A stretch of DNA of 64,000 bases from Salisediminibacterium beveridgei (GTDB taxonomy: Bacteria; Bacillota; Bacilli; Bacillales; Salisediminibacteriaceae): NCBI RefSeq assembly GCF_001721685.1, contig NZ_CP012502.1, forward strand, positions 558,001 to 622,000, written 5' to 3'. Both the position numbers and the translations under genes were made by a program. The notes under the pieces are model-generated. The model saw only the letters and a program-made list of their open reading frames with translations, did not search any database and was not told the DNA's origin. Below are positions 25,017 to 32,271 of the stretch, piece after piece; the first letter of the stretch is position 1, and every line of letters begins with the position of its first letter.

Positions 25017-25051
25017 ACCACGTCGACTTGTTGAGTCGACGTGGTGGATTT
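25017..25051 (+). terminator. Perfect hairpin between flgK and flgL
   Basis: ACCACGTCGACT / AGTCGACGTGGT, a 12-bp perfect stem with a 5-base loop, followed by GGATTTTC. The weak T-tract makes termination partial at best. Confidence 0.5.
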
Positions 25052-25148
25052 TCGGACTGCGCTAATCCCTCGGGCGTCGCCGCCTGGCGCTCCTGAAAAC
25101 ATTAAGGGGAAATCATCAACCATCTTAAAATGAAACGATCTGTATAGT

Positions 25149-25319
25149 GATTGTCATTCATCGCGAGACGCCTGCAGCGAATGTAGACACAGTGAGGTAC
25201 GAACTGATGTCGCCCAGGTACCTTCAAGTGGAAAAGCAAGAGCTGAAGATCCACCTCTGGTGTATTTCCGGAGGTTAGCTTCAGCCTTGCCTGCGGCAAG
25301 CGAGTGATGAATGACAATC
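25149..25319 (+). ncRNA. Structured 171-nt element upstream of flgL
   Basis: It is bounded by a perfect 14-bp inverted repeat, GATTGTCATTCATC (25149-25162) and GATGAATGACAATC (25306-25319). Inside are nested stems AGGTAC/GTACCT, GCTGAAG/CTTCAGC enclosing CACCTC/GGAGGT, and CTTGCC/GGCAAG. It ends 31 bases before the flgL RBS. It could be a structured flgL leader RNA or a palindromic (MITE-like) insertion. I do not recognise the family. Confidence 0.5.
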
Positions 25320-25360
25320 CATCTATGCACCACCCATTCCACACAAAGCAGGTGAAGCCA

Positions 25361-26701
25361 GTGAGAGTGACACAATCGATGATGGCCAGCAGCTCGCTGC
25401 GCCAGTTAAATCAAAGCTATCAGAGCTTAAAAACGCATCAGGATCAGCTGGCGACGGGAAAGAAGATCTCCCGGGCTTCGCAGGATCCGGTGATCGCGAT
25501 GAACGGCATGCGTTACCGGACCCAGGTGGCAGAGACCGATCAGTTTAAACGGAACCTGTCTGAAGTGTATAACTGGATGGATACCTCGGATGACACCCTC
25601 GATCAGGGTACCCAGGCGATGCACCGGATCCGTGAACTGACGGTGCAGGCGTCCAATGATTCCTATGATGCAGGGCAGCGGGCGAATATCGCCAAGGAAG
25701 TGGATCAGCTCTTGGAACAGCTTGTGTCCACGTCGAATCACCGCAACAACAATAAATTCATTTTCAACGGCACGGACACGACCAATGCACCGGTGGATCA
25801 AGACCGGATGGACTACGGCACGACACAGATTGCCAACGGAGGCGATGTTGCTGCAGAAGATGTGGACCTTGTTTACAGGGGCGCGACGTATCACGTGGCT
25901 GCAGAAGGGCCGATTGAGAACGCTGATGACATCCCTGAAGAACTGAATGCCTTGCCGGTGCAGGTGAAAGAACAGCTGGCACGTGACGGAGCTGTCGAAC
26001 TGAACGATGACGATCCACCACAGATCACGGAAGTGAATGACGGCTACCAGATCTTTCAGAACACGTCCGATACGATGGGGGATCAGGTCGTTGCCATCAA
26101 TCAGAATGACGGTGTGGCCGATCAGGACCGCATCCGGCAATACAGCCTGCAGCGAAATGACAACGGTGATCTCGTAAATGACCAGGGCGAGCGGGTGACA
26201 AATCCGGAAGAAGCAGCCATACGCGACACCCGGCGTGTTCCTGAGAACCAGGCGATCATTTCCCGTCAGGATGCCGTTTCGACAAACGATCAGGACGTGG
26301 AAGTGGAAATCCTCAAAGGGGTGAAACTGCCGGTGAACGTCGACCCGAAGAATGTGTTCACGAATGAACTGTTCGGGGATGTGATGGCACTTCGTAACGC
26401 CCTTGAAGACCCGGATACCAGTGCCGGCGAGCTCTCGGAAATGCTCGGGGTCATGGATCACCACATCAACAACTTCGTCGATGAACGGGCGGAACTTGGT
26501 GCCCGGGTGAACCGCGTGGAGATGGTCGATGAACGGGTCCAGCAGCAACAGGTCATTGCAAAACGGATCATGTCCGACAATGAGGATGCTGAAATGGAAA
26601 AGGTCATTACCGAGATGCTTTCTCAGGAGAATGTCCACCGGGCAGCCCTGTCTGCCACCGGCCGGATCATTCAGCCAACGTTAATGGACTTTTTGAGATA
26701 A
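25361..26701 (+). CDS. flgL: Flagellar hook-associated protein 3 FlgL
   Basis: 446-residue second hook-filament junction protein, related to flagellin. I chose GTG 25361 (MRVTQSMMASSSLRQLNQSY) because AGGTGA precedes it and FlgL usually starts with MRVT. The longer frame would begin inside the upstream structured element. Flagellin-like helices: QLATGKKISRASQDPV at the N-terminus and a coiled C-terminus ending LSATGRIIQPTLMDFL. The acidic middle region is larger than in B. subtilis. Confidence 0.94.
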   Translation: MRVTQSMMASSSLRQLNQSYQSLKTHQDQLATGKKISRASQDPVIAMNGMRYRTQVAETDQFKRNLSEVYNWMDTSDDTLDQGTQAMHRIRELTVQASNDSYDAGQRANIAKEVDQLLEQLVSTSNHRNNNKFIFNGTDTTNAPVDQDRMDYGTTQIANGGDVAAEDVDLVYRGATYHVAAEGPIENADDIPEELNALPVQVKEQLARDGAVELNDDDPPQITEVNDGYQIFQNTSDTMGDQVVAINQNDGVADQDRIRQYSLQRNDNGDLVNDQGERVTNPEEAAIRDTRRVPENQAIISRQDAVSTNDQDVEVEILKGVKLPVNVDPKNVFTNELFGDVMALRNALEDPDTSAGELSEMLGVMDHHINNFVDERAELGARVNRVEMVDERVQQQQVIAKRIMSDNEDAEMEKVITEMLSQENVHRAALSATGRIIQPTLMDFLR

Positions 26702-26731
26702 GCCAAATGAGCTGACAAAGGAGGCGTGATA

Positions 26732-27313
26732 ATGGACCTGCCACGGATCGCGATTCAATCGACTCAGGCACAGACAGCCGTCCAGACAAGCCGTCCTCCG
26801 ATGTCGATCAGTCAGCAAAATGCCGACATGCAAATTGACAATGCTCTCTCGGGGCGCTTTCGCATGAGCCAGGAATTTGTGGAGATCTCCATTGATCAGA
26901 CGGAAGCCTTTGCGGATGCGGATGTAAAGTCGATTTTCAGACGAAATGATGAATGGGCCCAGCGTGCCATGCAGCAGGCCCTGCAGTATGCGGCGAAGAC
27001 CGCCAGGCAAGGGGAACAGCTGAAGAAAATCGAGAACCAGGGCGACGTGATCCCGGAGCTTGCCCGTCAGGACGGCGAGCGTGCACCGAAGGAATACAAC
27101 TACGGGGCCGTGCCCTCATCGATGGACAAAGTGCAGTTCGGCTATCAGCCAGGGGATATCCAGGTGGATGTGGACTGGCCCGATGCGAATATCCGCGTTC
27201 AGCGACACGAGCCGCAAGTCTCCATTCCCCGCTGGGAAACAAACGTCTACCTCCAGCAGAAAAACACCATCCGCTTTGACGTGACGGGAAACACGATCAA
27301 TACGATGCGCTGA
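26732..27313 (+). CDS. yviE: YviE-like flagellar-locus protein (DUF6470)
   Basis: 193-residue protein. The N-terminus LPRIAIQSTQAQTAV resembles other members of this family. The C-terminal half has beta-rich amphipathic repeats (GDIQVDVDWPDANIRVQR). ATG 26732 has AAAGGAGG upstream. The position flgL-yviE-fliW is conserved in Bacillus. The function is unknown. Confidence 0.85.
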   Translation: MDLPRIAIQSTQAQTAVQTSRPPMSISQQNADMQIDNALSGRFRMSQEFVEISIDQTEAFADADVKSIFRRNDEWAQRAMQQALQYAAKTARQGEQLKKIENQGDVIPELARQDGERAPKEYNYGAVPSSMDKVQFGYQPGDIQVDVDWPDANIRVQRHEPQVSIPRWETNVYLQQKNTIRFDVTGNTINTMR

Positions 27314-27456
27314 TTGGGTCAGGCTGTTCCGACACGTTCACCGTGGCAGGGACGGCCTGTTTGATTACCCGGCGTTGAATCAATGATGGAACATCGTTTG
27401 GAATTTCGATACAATGAACCAAGACGCATTTCGAACCGACAGATGGAGGGATACCC

Positions 27457-27903
27457 GTGTTAATTGAGACGAAATACTCCGGGGAACTGGAGATTAACGA
27501 AAACAATATTGTGACCTTTGATCAGGGCATACCGAGCTTTGAAACCGAAACCCGGTTTATCCTCTTGCCCTTCAGCAACGAACCGAGCCCGTTTTATGTC
27601 CTGCAGTCCGTGGAAACGCCTGGTCTTGCCCTGGTGGTGATGACGCCGTTCAGCTTCTTTCCGGACTACGAGGTGAAACTGAGTGACCAGACCCTCGAGG
27701 ATCTGAAAATTGAAGACGAGAACGACGTGGCGCTCCTCGTTGTCCTCACATTAAAAGACACCCTGGAAGCATCCACTGCCAACCTGCGTGGCCCGGTGGT
27801 CATTAACAGTAAAAAGCAGCTGGGGAAACAGATCGCCCTCAGTCAGCCCGACCTGCATACCCGCCATGCCTTAAAGCCGTTGACCGCGAAGAAGGAGGGC
27901 TGA
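27457..27903 (+). CDS. fliW: Flagellar assembly factor FliW (CsrA antagonist)
   Basis: 148-residue protein that binds CsrA and flagellin in a partner-switching loop: free FliW sequesters CsrA, and flagellin sequesters FliW. Family motifs: ITFDQGIPSFE-like (VTFDQGIPSFETE), FILLPF and FSFFPDYEV. Start GTG 27457 behind GGAGGGATACCC. Three bases separate it from csrA1, its partner. Whether it also binds the diverged CsrA2 and CsrA3 encoded at 31.6-32.1 kb cannot be told from sequence. Confidence 0.95.
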   Translation: MLIETKYSGELEINENNIVTFDQGIPSFETETRFILLPFSNEPSPFYVLQSVETPGLALVVMTPFSFFPDYEVKLSDQTLEDLKIEDENDVALLVVLTLKDTLEASTANLRGPVVINSKKQLGKQIALSQPDLHTRHALKPLTAKKEG

Positions 27904-27906
27904 GCG

Positions 27907-28149
27907 ATGCTTGTACTTTCTCGTAAACTCAATGAATCCATCAAGATCGGGGACGACATTGAACTGACCGTCGTTTCGATAGACGGGGAACAAGTGAAAA
28001 TCGGCATCAATGCCCCAAAAAACGTGGATATCCATCGTAAAGAGGTCTACCTCTCGATTCAGGAAGAGAATACAAAAGCCGCGGATTCACCGTCCTTAGA
28101 CCTGTTACAGCAATTGACGGACGCCCTCCCTAACCAGGATAAACGGTGA
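27907..28149 (+). CDS. csrA: Carbon storage regulator CsrA (canonical copy)
   Basis: 80-residue dimeric RNA-binding protein that blocks hag translation by binding GGA sites. The canonical core is [20 protein letters not shown] with [20 protein letters not shown], including Arg6 and the Arg that contacts RNA (HRKE). The C-terminal extension (~25 residues) matches the Bacillus form that interacts with FliW. Ends in a terminator. Confidence 0.97.
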   Translation: MLVLSRKLNESIKIGDDIELTVVSIDGEQVKIGINAPKNVDIHRKEVYLSIQEENTKAADSPSLDLLQQLTDALPNQDKR

Positions 28150-28153
28150 TTTT

Positions 28154-28189
28154 AAAAGGTCAGTCCGGGGTTCTGCGGGCTGACCTTTT
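28154..28189 (+). terminator. Intrinsic terminator after csrA
   Basis: AAAAGGTCAG / CTGACCTTTT, a 10-bp stem closed by a G/C-rich inner part. Bidirectional shape. Confidence 0.9.
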
Positions 28190-28321
28190 CATCAAGTTGC
28201 AAGCCTGCATATGAAACAAGAAAAGTCGCATCAAAGTAACGACTATCGAATCTTGTCGTTTTATACAGTCTAAGGGTAATCTAAAATGGTGATTGAAAAA
28301 TGTGAAAGGGGACACACTTCC

Positions 28322-29020
28322 ATGCATCGGACTCAAACCCAACCAACAGTAAAGTCCAAGGTCCTCTTTATCGATCGTGATCAACACCTTTCACGGGAAG
28401 CACGTATGAAGATTGAACGAATGCCCGCCAGTCGTGAAATCGTCATCGATAAAGAACTCCCTTACCAGCTCAATGAAGAGGATATTGTTTTCCTCATCCT
28501 CGGGGACTATACCATCGACACATTAGATCGAACCGAACGTATGATAGAAGCGATTGTCAAAGAGGACGTGCCTGTGCTGCTTTTGACAGTCCAGGAGCCG
28601 AAGCCTTCTCTGTTCAGTTACCTGCACCAGGGACTCTCGGGTATCGTGTCCAAGAACGAGTTTCTTGACTGGCACTACCTGATTCTGAATGCCATTGATC
28701 AGGAAGGGGTCTATCTGGACCAGGCCCTGCACGGGGATATGGTGGAAGACATCTACCGGAAGAAGCTCCGGCATAAGGCGATTCAGCGGCTTGTGTTCCG
28801 CCCGGACGACGTGGACGTGAGCCTCACGAAAAACGAAAAACAGGTGCTCCAGCTCATCCTCGACGGCCACAACAACCGCCGCATCGCGGAGATCATGTTC
28901 CTCGCCCCCTCCACCGTCAGCACCACCATCAGCCATCTCTTAAAGAAGATCGGTGCCAACGACCGCACCGACGCGATGGTGAAACTCATCAAGAACGGCT
29001 GGGTGGATGCGGTCCGCTAA
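28322..29020 (+). CDS. DegU/NarL-like regulator with degenerate receiver
   Basis: 232-residue protein. The N-terminal ~150 residues look like a receiver fold (SKVLFIDRD, PVLLLTVQEPKPSLF, GLSGIVSKNEF). The phosphoacceptor strand reads FLILGDYTID, without the usual DxxMP context, so phosphorylation is doubtful. The C-terminal LuxR-type HTH (LTKNEKQVLQLILDGHNN, STVSTTISHLLKKIGANDR) ends in KLIKNGWVDAVR, like DegU. ATG 28322 has AAAGGGGAC upstream; ATG 28286 has no RBS. It lies alone between csrA and hag1, absent there in B. subtilis, and may control flagellar or degU-type targets. Confidence 0.8.
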   Translation: MHRTQTQPTVKSKVLFIDRDQHLSREARMKIERMPASREIVIDKELPYQLNEEDIVFLILGDYTIDTLDRTERMIEAIVKEDVPVLLLTVQEPKPSLFSYLHQGLSGIVSKNEFLDWHYLILNAIDQEGVYLDQALHGDMVEDIYRKKLRHKAIQRLVFRPDDVDVSLTKNEKQVLQLILDGHNNRRIAEIMFLAPSTVSTTISHLLKKIGANDRTDAMVKLIKNGWVDAVR

Positions 29021-29032
29021 ATCAAATGACCT

Positions 29033-29065
29033 AAGACTCCTGTATATAATCAGGGGTCTTTCTTT
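29033..29065 (+). terminator. Intrinsic terminator after the LuxR-type regulator
   Basis: AAGACTCCTG / CAGGGGTCTT (one G-U pair) followed by TTCTTTG. Confidence 0.85.
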
Positions 29066-29114
29066 GTTCATAGGGAAAAATTCATCGATCAGGCAAAAAA
29101 AATCCAAAAAACCC

Positions 29115-29141
29115 TAAACAATTGAAATGGTGTTCCGATAT
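29115..29141 (+). promoter_or_regulatory. Sigma-D promoter of hag1
   Basis: TAAA (29115-29118), 15 bases, TCCGATAT (29134-29141). The hag1 ATG is about 113 bases past the predicted start, giving a long leader. Confidence 0.92.
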
Positions 29142-29148
29142 AACCCGT

Positions 29149-29256
29149 GACAGTGATCATACAAATCTGGCGGCCGACAGATGAGGACGATCACTGAAAG
29201 CTATGCTTCCACTCACAAGGATGTGACAGGAAGTCAAAAAATATCAAGGAGGATAT
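29149..29256 (+). promoter_or_regulatory. hag1 leader with CsrA-type sites
   Basis: AGTGATC (29152) pairs with GATCACT (29189). Further on, TCAC-AAGGAT-GTGA (29213-29226) is a small hairpin with GGA in the loop. The Shine-Dalgarno AAGGAGGA (29246-29253) contains a second GGA. One hairpin site plus one site over the ribosome binding site is the layout of CsrA control on B. subtilis hag. Confidence 0.65.
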
Positions 29257-29261
29257 TACTT

Positions 29262-30299
29262 ATGATTATTAACAACAACATTCCAGCAATGAACACGCAC
29301 CGTCAAATGGGTGTGAACCAACAAAACATGCAGTCTTCAATGGAGAAATTGTCTTCAGGTATGCAGATCAACCGTGCAGGTGACGATGCAGCAGGACTTT
29401 CCATCTCTGAGAAAATGCGTGCACAGATCAATGGTCTGGATCAGGCAAGCACAAACGCTCAGGACAGCATCTCACTGATTCAAACAGCAGAAGGTGCACT
29501 TGACGAAACTCACTCAATCCTTCAGCGTATGCGTGAACTCGCTGTTCAGTCTGCCAACGACACGAACGTGGACGAAGGTGACCGTGAAGCAATTCAAGCG
29601 GAAGTGGATCAGCTGGCAGAAGAAGTTACCCGTATCTCTGAAAACACGGAGTTCAACACGCAGAGCTTGGTAGACGGTTCTTTTGAAGGGACATTCCATA
29701 TCGGTGCCAATGCAGAACAAAACATTGAATTGTCTATCGGTGACATGGGAGCAGAAACGTTAAGCGTAGGTGAAAACCTCATTGTTGATGGTGATAACCT
29801 TAGTGTAATTAATGAAGATGGAGATGCCGGAGACCCGGTTTATTCCTTTGTTGAAGAGGATACTGACGCGGGAATTACTGCAGGCTACTATGCTGTCGAT
29901 GATATTGACGGTGATGGAGATACCATTGAAGAAGGTGCAGCTCCACGCATCACAGTAGATGATGCATTTGATGTAGATGATGAAAAAGTGAGTCTTGGAA
30001 TTAATGTATCTACCCAGGAAGAAGCTGACTCAGCTATCACTACAATCAACGATGCAATAACAAGTGTATCTGAACAGCGTTCTGATCTCGGTGCAACGCA
30101 AAACCGTTTGGAGCACACAATTTCTAACCTGGACAATGCTTCTGAAAATCTCTCAGCTGCAGAATCCCGTATCCGTGACGTAGATATGGCTGCTGAAATG
30201 ATGGAAATGACTCGTTCAAACATCCTTTCCCAAGCGTCCCAGTCTATGCTGGCTCAAGCTAACCAACAGCCACAATCTGTACTGCAACTGCTTGGTTAA
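29262..30299 (+). CDS. hag: Flagellin, copy 1
   Basis: 345-residue filament subunit. The conserved N-terminus MIINNNIPAMNTHRQMGVNQ and C-terminus (NILSQASQSMLAQANQQPQS, VLQLLG) form the D0/D1 coiled coils. The middle (~residues 185-260) is short, acidic and AT-rich. ATG 29262 is eight bases after AAGGAGGA; the longer frame begins in the leader. Exported unfolded by the flagellar system with FliS as chaperone. Own terminator at 30316. Confidence 0.97.
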   Translation: MIINNNIPAMNTHRQMGVNQQNMQSSMEKLSSGMQINRAGDDAAGLSISEKMRAQINGLDQASTNAQDSISLIQTAEGALDETHSILQRMRELAVQSANDTNVDEGDREAIQAEVDQLAEEVTRISENTEFNTQSLVDGSFEGTFHIGANAEQNIELSIGDMGAETLSVGENLIVDGDNLSVINEDGDAGDPVYSFVEEDTDAGITAGYYAVDDIDGDGDTIEEGAAPRITVDDAFDVDDEKVSLGINVSTQEEADSAITTINDAITSVSEQRSDLGATQNRLEHTISNLDNASENLSAAESRIRDVDMAAEMMEMTRSNILSQASQSMLAQANQQPQSVLQLLG

Positions 30300-30315
30300 T
30301 ATTTACGAACAAATT

Positions 30316-30351
30316 AGAGACTCTAGTGATTATGCTAGAGTCTCTTTCTTT
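30316..30351 (+). terminator. Intrinsic terminator after hag1
   Basis: Perfect AGAGACTCTAG / CTAGAGTCTCT stem followed by TTCTTT. Confidence 0.95.
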
Positions 30352-30499
30352 GCATATCGGAGGTTAATTTTGGCTCTAAAATATATGTTAGGGCTTATTA
30401 TCAATTGCGGTTCTCTATAACAGTTAAATTTACTATAATTTCAATTTATTGAATATTATAATTATGTAACTTCTTAATTTTTCTAGGAGATGTTTTATA

Positions 30500-31180
30500 T
30501 TGAATTTTAGAATAGATCTATTAAAGGAATATATTGAAATGGATAAAAGAATTGAAGAATTACATAAAATTATTAATCACCACCCTGAACATAAAAGGAG
30601 TATAAAAATTGAAGAATCAAATGCGAATGGAAAAGGGAAAATCCAGTACTTTAAAACTGAGGTTATTATAGAACTTGACGTTAAATTAAATGAAGAATCT
30701 ATTCTAATATTGGGGCATGAGTTGATGCATTACTTGTTGATACTTAATGGAGCATTACTACCTGTAAAAATTAATGAAAATAATGGGGGCTTTGAGGAAG
30801 GGTTAAACCATTTCTTAATGAAAGGATTAACACATCATCTTCTGTTGAAACAAGAATTAAATAATATAGGTTTTGAGGAACTTCAAACTGAGTATTCTTT
30901 ATGTAATAGTATTCAGCCAATGCCACCAGACTTCTATTTTGGATATGAGATGTGGTTATTAGAATTATTCGACCGTTCTACTTTTGCTGAGAATTATGAT
31001 TTTGCTTCATTAAAAAATCAATTTTCAAATGAAGGGTTAAGTGAGGTTTACGAAATTCTTAAATCTTCTTCAAATGTTACAATTGAAGGTGTTAACAATA
31101 TCTCAGGAAAACTAATTAGGATATTTAATTGCGAAAACGAATTGAAACTAAAAAACATAGATTACTATACCGGTATTTAG
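30500..31180 (+). CDS. Putative zincin-like protein with HELMH motif
   Basis: 226-residue protein, very AT-rich compared with the flanking genes. Around residues 72-80 it has ILGHELMHYLL, an HExxH zinc-protease motif on a predicted helix. A Glu-rich helix follows (GGFEEGLNHFLM) and could supply the third ligand. No signal peptide or membrane helix, so cytosolic. The start is a TTG at 30500, about 10 bases after AGGAGA; no in-frame ATG fits. It lies between hag1 and the csrA2 unit. I do not recognise the family. A peptidase role is inferred from the motif alone. Confidence 0.6.
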   Translation: MNFRIDLLKEYIEMDKRIEELHKIINHHPEHKRSIKIEESNANGKGKIQYFKTEVIIELDVKLNEESILILGHELMHYLLILNGALLPVKINENNGGFEEGLNHFLMKGLTHHLLLKQELNNIGFEELQTEYSLCNSIQPMPPDFYFGYEMWLLELFDRSTFAENYDFASLKNQFSNEGLSEVYEILKSSSNVTIEGVNNISGKLIRIFNCENELKLKNIDYYTGI

Positions 31181-31381
31181 CGCCTGACTCCCACTCCGCT
31201 AAAGTGCAATGCGTTAATGTGGATAGTGAGCGCTATTTTAAGCATTCCTTTTTGCGATCCTATTCAGAAGTTCATAAGCAACTGAACAACTTAGTGAATG
31301 TGCATAAAACTGTCAGCGATTTGGGTGAACTATAGGCTAATAAAAACTCACATGAAAATATAAAATATTTTTTAAAAAAGC
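31181..31381. other. Interval without a supported gene upstream of the csrA2 promoter
   Basis: About 200 bases. A +2-frame reading frame continues past the zincin stop to 31335 (YRYLAPDSHSAKVQ...), without RBS or recognisable family. It could be debris from an insertion. The last part is very AT-rich and leads into the sigma-D promoter. Confidence 0.4.
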
Positions 31382-31408
31382 TAAACAATCGATTAAGAAC
31401 TCCGATAT
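31382..31408 (+). promoter_or_regulatory. Sigma-D promoter of the csrA2-csrA3-hag2 unit
   Basis: TAAA (31382-31385), 15 bases, TCCGATAT (31401-31408), the same sequence type as at hag1 and fliD2. No other sigma-D or good sigma-A promoter was found between here and hag2, so this promoter probably serves the whole unit. Confidence 0.88.
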
Positions 31409-31422
31409 ATTAGGTGTAAGGT

Positions 31423-31523
31423 AAATGAATAAAAAAGACGGTCACTCAGGACGAGTAACGTTTGTTTTTTTATTGCAGGACGCAATGGATTTTCATTCAG
31501 TTCTCGTACTTTTTTGTTCATTT
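31423..31523 (+). ncRNA. RNA module A: GGA-hairpin leader of csrA2
   Basis: The outer stem pairs AAATGAATAAAAAAGACG (31423-31440) with the arm at 31505-31523 (one G-U pair, one bulged A). Enclosed are hairpin A1, ACTC-AGGAC-GAGT (31444-31456), and hairpin A2, ATTGC-AGGAC-GCAAT (31472-31486). Both loops present CAGGACG, close to the CAGGAUG repeats of CsrB/RsmZ RNAs. The 3' arm holds a six-T run, so partial termination and a ~110-nt sRNA are possible. Confidence 0.7.
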
Positions 31524-31581
31524 AATGTAAATTATGTAATTAAACTTTGTTTTATATTATAATCAAGAAGGGGGGCTGTCT

Positions 31582-31752
31582 GTGCTGGTACTTCAAACTA
31601 AACCGGGTGAGGAAATTCGTATTGGTGAATCGATCGTCATTCGCGTGGTTGAAAACCGTAAAGGGCAGTTGCGTCTGGCCATTGATGCACCAAGAGAAGT
31701 GAAGATCGACAGAGGAGAGAGAATTCAGGCAGCTGTGCAGGATGTGAGCTGA
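31582..31752 (+). CDS. CsrA paralog 2 (diverged)
   Basis: 56-residue CsrA-fold protein: MLVLQTKPGEEIRIGESIVI, then GQLRLAIDAPREVKIDRGER. Compared with the canonical copy, Arg6 is Thr, the loop is KPGE, and the C-terminal extension is missing. The Arg before GE (DRGE) that contacts RNA is kept. Start GTG 31582 after AAGGGGGG. It sits between RNA modules A and B. Likely a dimeric RNA-binding protein with altered specificity or FliW response; that part is inference. Confidence 0.88.
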   Translation: MLVLQTKPGEEIRIGESIVIRVVENRKGQLRLAIDAPREVKIDRGERIQAAVQDVS

Positions 31753-31774
31753 AGAATAAATATTATACACGAAA

Positions 31775-31849
31775 GCTCAGGACGAGCGAATGGGAATTCC
31801 AGACTTTGCAGGACGCAAAGCCCCTGGCATCTTATTTGCTTGTTTTTTT
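31775..31849 (+). ncRNA. RNA module B: GGA hairpins overlapping a terminator after csrA2
   Basis: Hairpin B1 is GCTC-AGGAC-GAGC (31775-31787). Hairpin B2 is CTTTGC-AGGAC-GCAAAG (31804-31820), extended by CCAG/CTGG. An outer stem pairs CGAGCGAAT (31783-31791) with ATTTGCTTG (31834-31842) using two G-U pairs, followed by TTTTTTT: an intrinsic terminator. B1 and the terminator arm share CGAGC, so they cannot form together. Confidence 0.72.
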
Positions 31850-31917
31850 ATTGTTTTGATTTATATGACAACATAAGGATATGTTGATCAACTAATGATT
31901 CCAAGGAGGGTGTTCAA

Positions 31918-32106
31918 ATGTTGGTATTAGGGAGAAAACCAGGCGAGTATGTAGTGATTGATGATCAGATTATTGTGAAAGTGGTAAAGGGTGCCGGGGG
32001 ACAGTTGAGACTGGCCATCGATGCACCGAAGTCGATTTCGATCGTACGGGGCGAAACATATGAGAGCAATAAAGAGCTGGTGGAAGTACAAAGTGTAGTG
32101 AATTAA
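31918..32106 (+). CDS. CsrA paralog 3 (diverged)
   Basis: 62-residue CsrA-fold protein: MLVLGRKPGEYVVIDDQIIV, then GQLRLAIDAPKSISIVRGET. Arg6 and the RNA-contacting Arg (VRGE) are kept. It shares KPGE and GQLRLAIDAP with paralog 2, so these two duplicated after splitting from canonical CsrA. RBS CAAGGAGGGTG is strong and itself contains GGA. Lies between modules B and C, upstream of hag2. Confidence 0.9.
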   Translation: MLVLGRKPGEYVVIDDQIIVKVVKGAGGQLRLAIDAPKSISIVRGETYESNKELVEVQSVVN

Positions 32107-32126
32107 ATCAAAAACATTATAATTGC

Positions 32127-32206
32127 GCTCAAGGACGAGCAAACGAACAGTCAGGAACTTGCGGGAGGCAAGCACCAGTCTGTTGGTTTGCTCGTCTTTT
32201 ATTTTT
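32127..32206 (+). ncRNA. RNA module C: GGA hairpins overlapping a terminator after csrA3
   Basis: Hairpin C1 is GCTC-AAGGAC-GAGC (32127-32140). A strong terminator stem pairs GACGAGCAAACGAACAG (32134-32150) with CTGTTGGTTTGCTCGTC (32180-32196), one mismatch in 17, followed by TTTTATTTTT. Its loop carries AGGAA and hairpin C2, CTTGC-GGGAG-GCAAG (32158-32172). C1 and the terminator share GACGAGC, so they exclude each other. The terminator stands between csrA3 and hag2. Confidence 0.78.
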
Positions 32207-32271
32207 ACTAGGAGGTGAAGGTTGAGCACGTAAGGAAAGGTTGTCCGTCACTAAAGTCACGAGCGTCACAC

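Noticed and set aside
25149..25319. Integron attC site or group II intron fragment
   Set aside because: No attC core sites and no intron domain V motif or reverse transcriptase nearby.
25427..26638. 403-codon open frame on the minus strand
   Set aside because: Antisense shadow of flgL; His/Ile/Arg-rich composition typical of a complement of an acidic gene.
31129..31335. Open frame YRYLAPDSHSAKVQ... after the zincin-like gene
   Set aside because: No RBS, starts inside another gene, and has no recognisable similarity; kept only as unexplained sequence.
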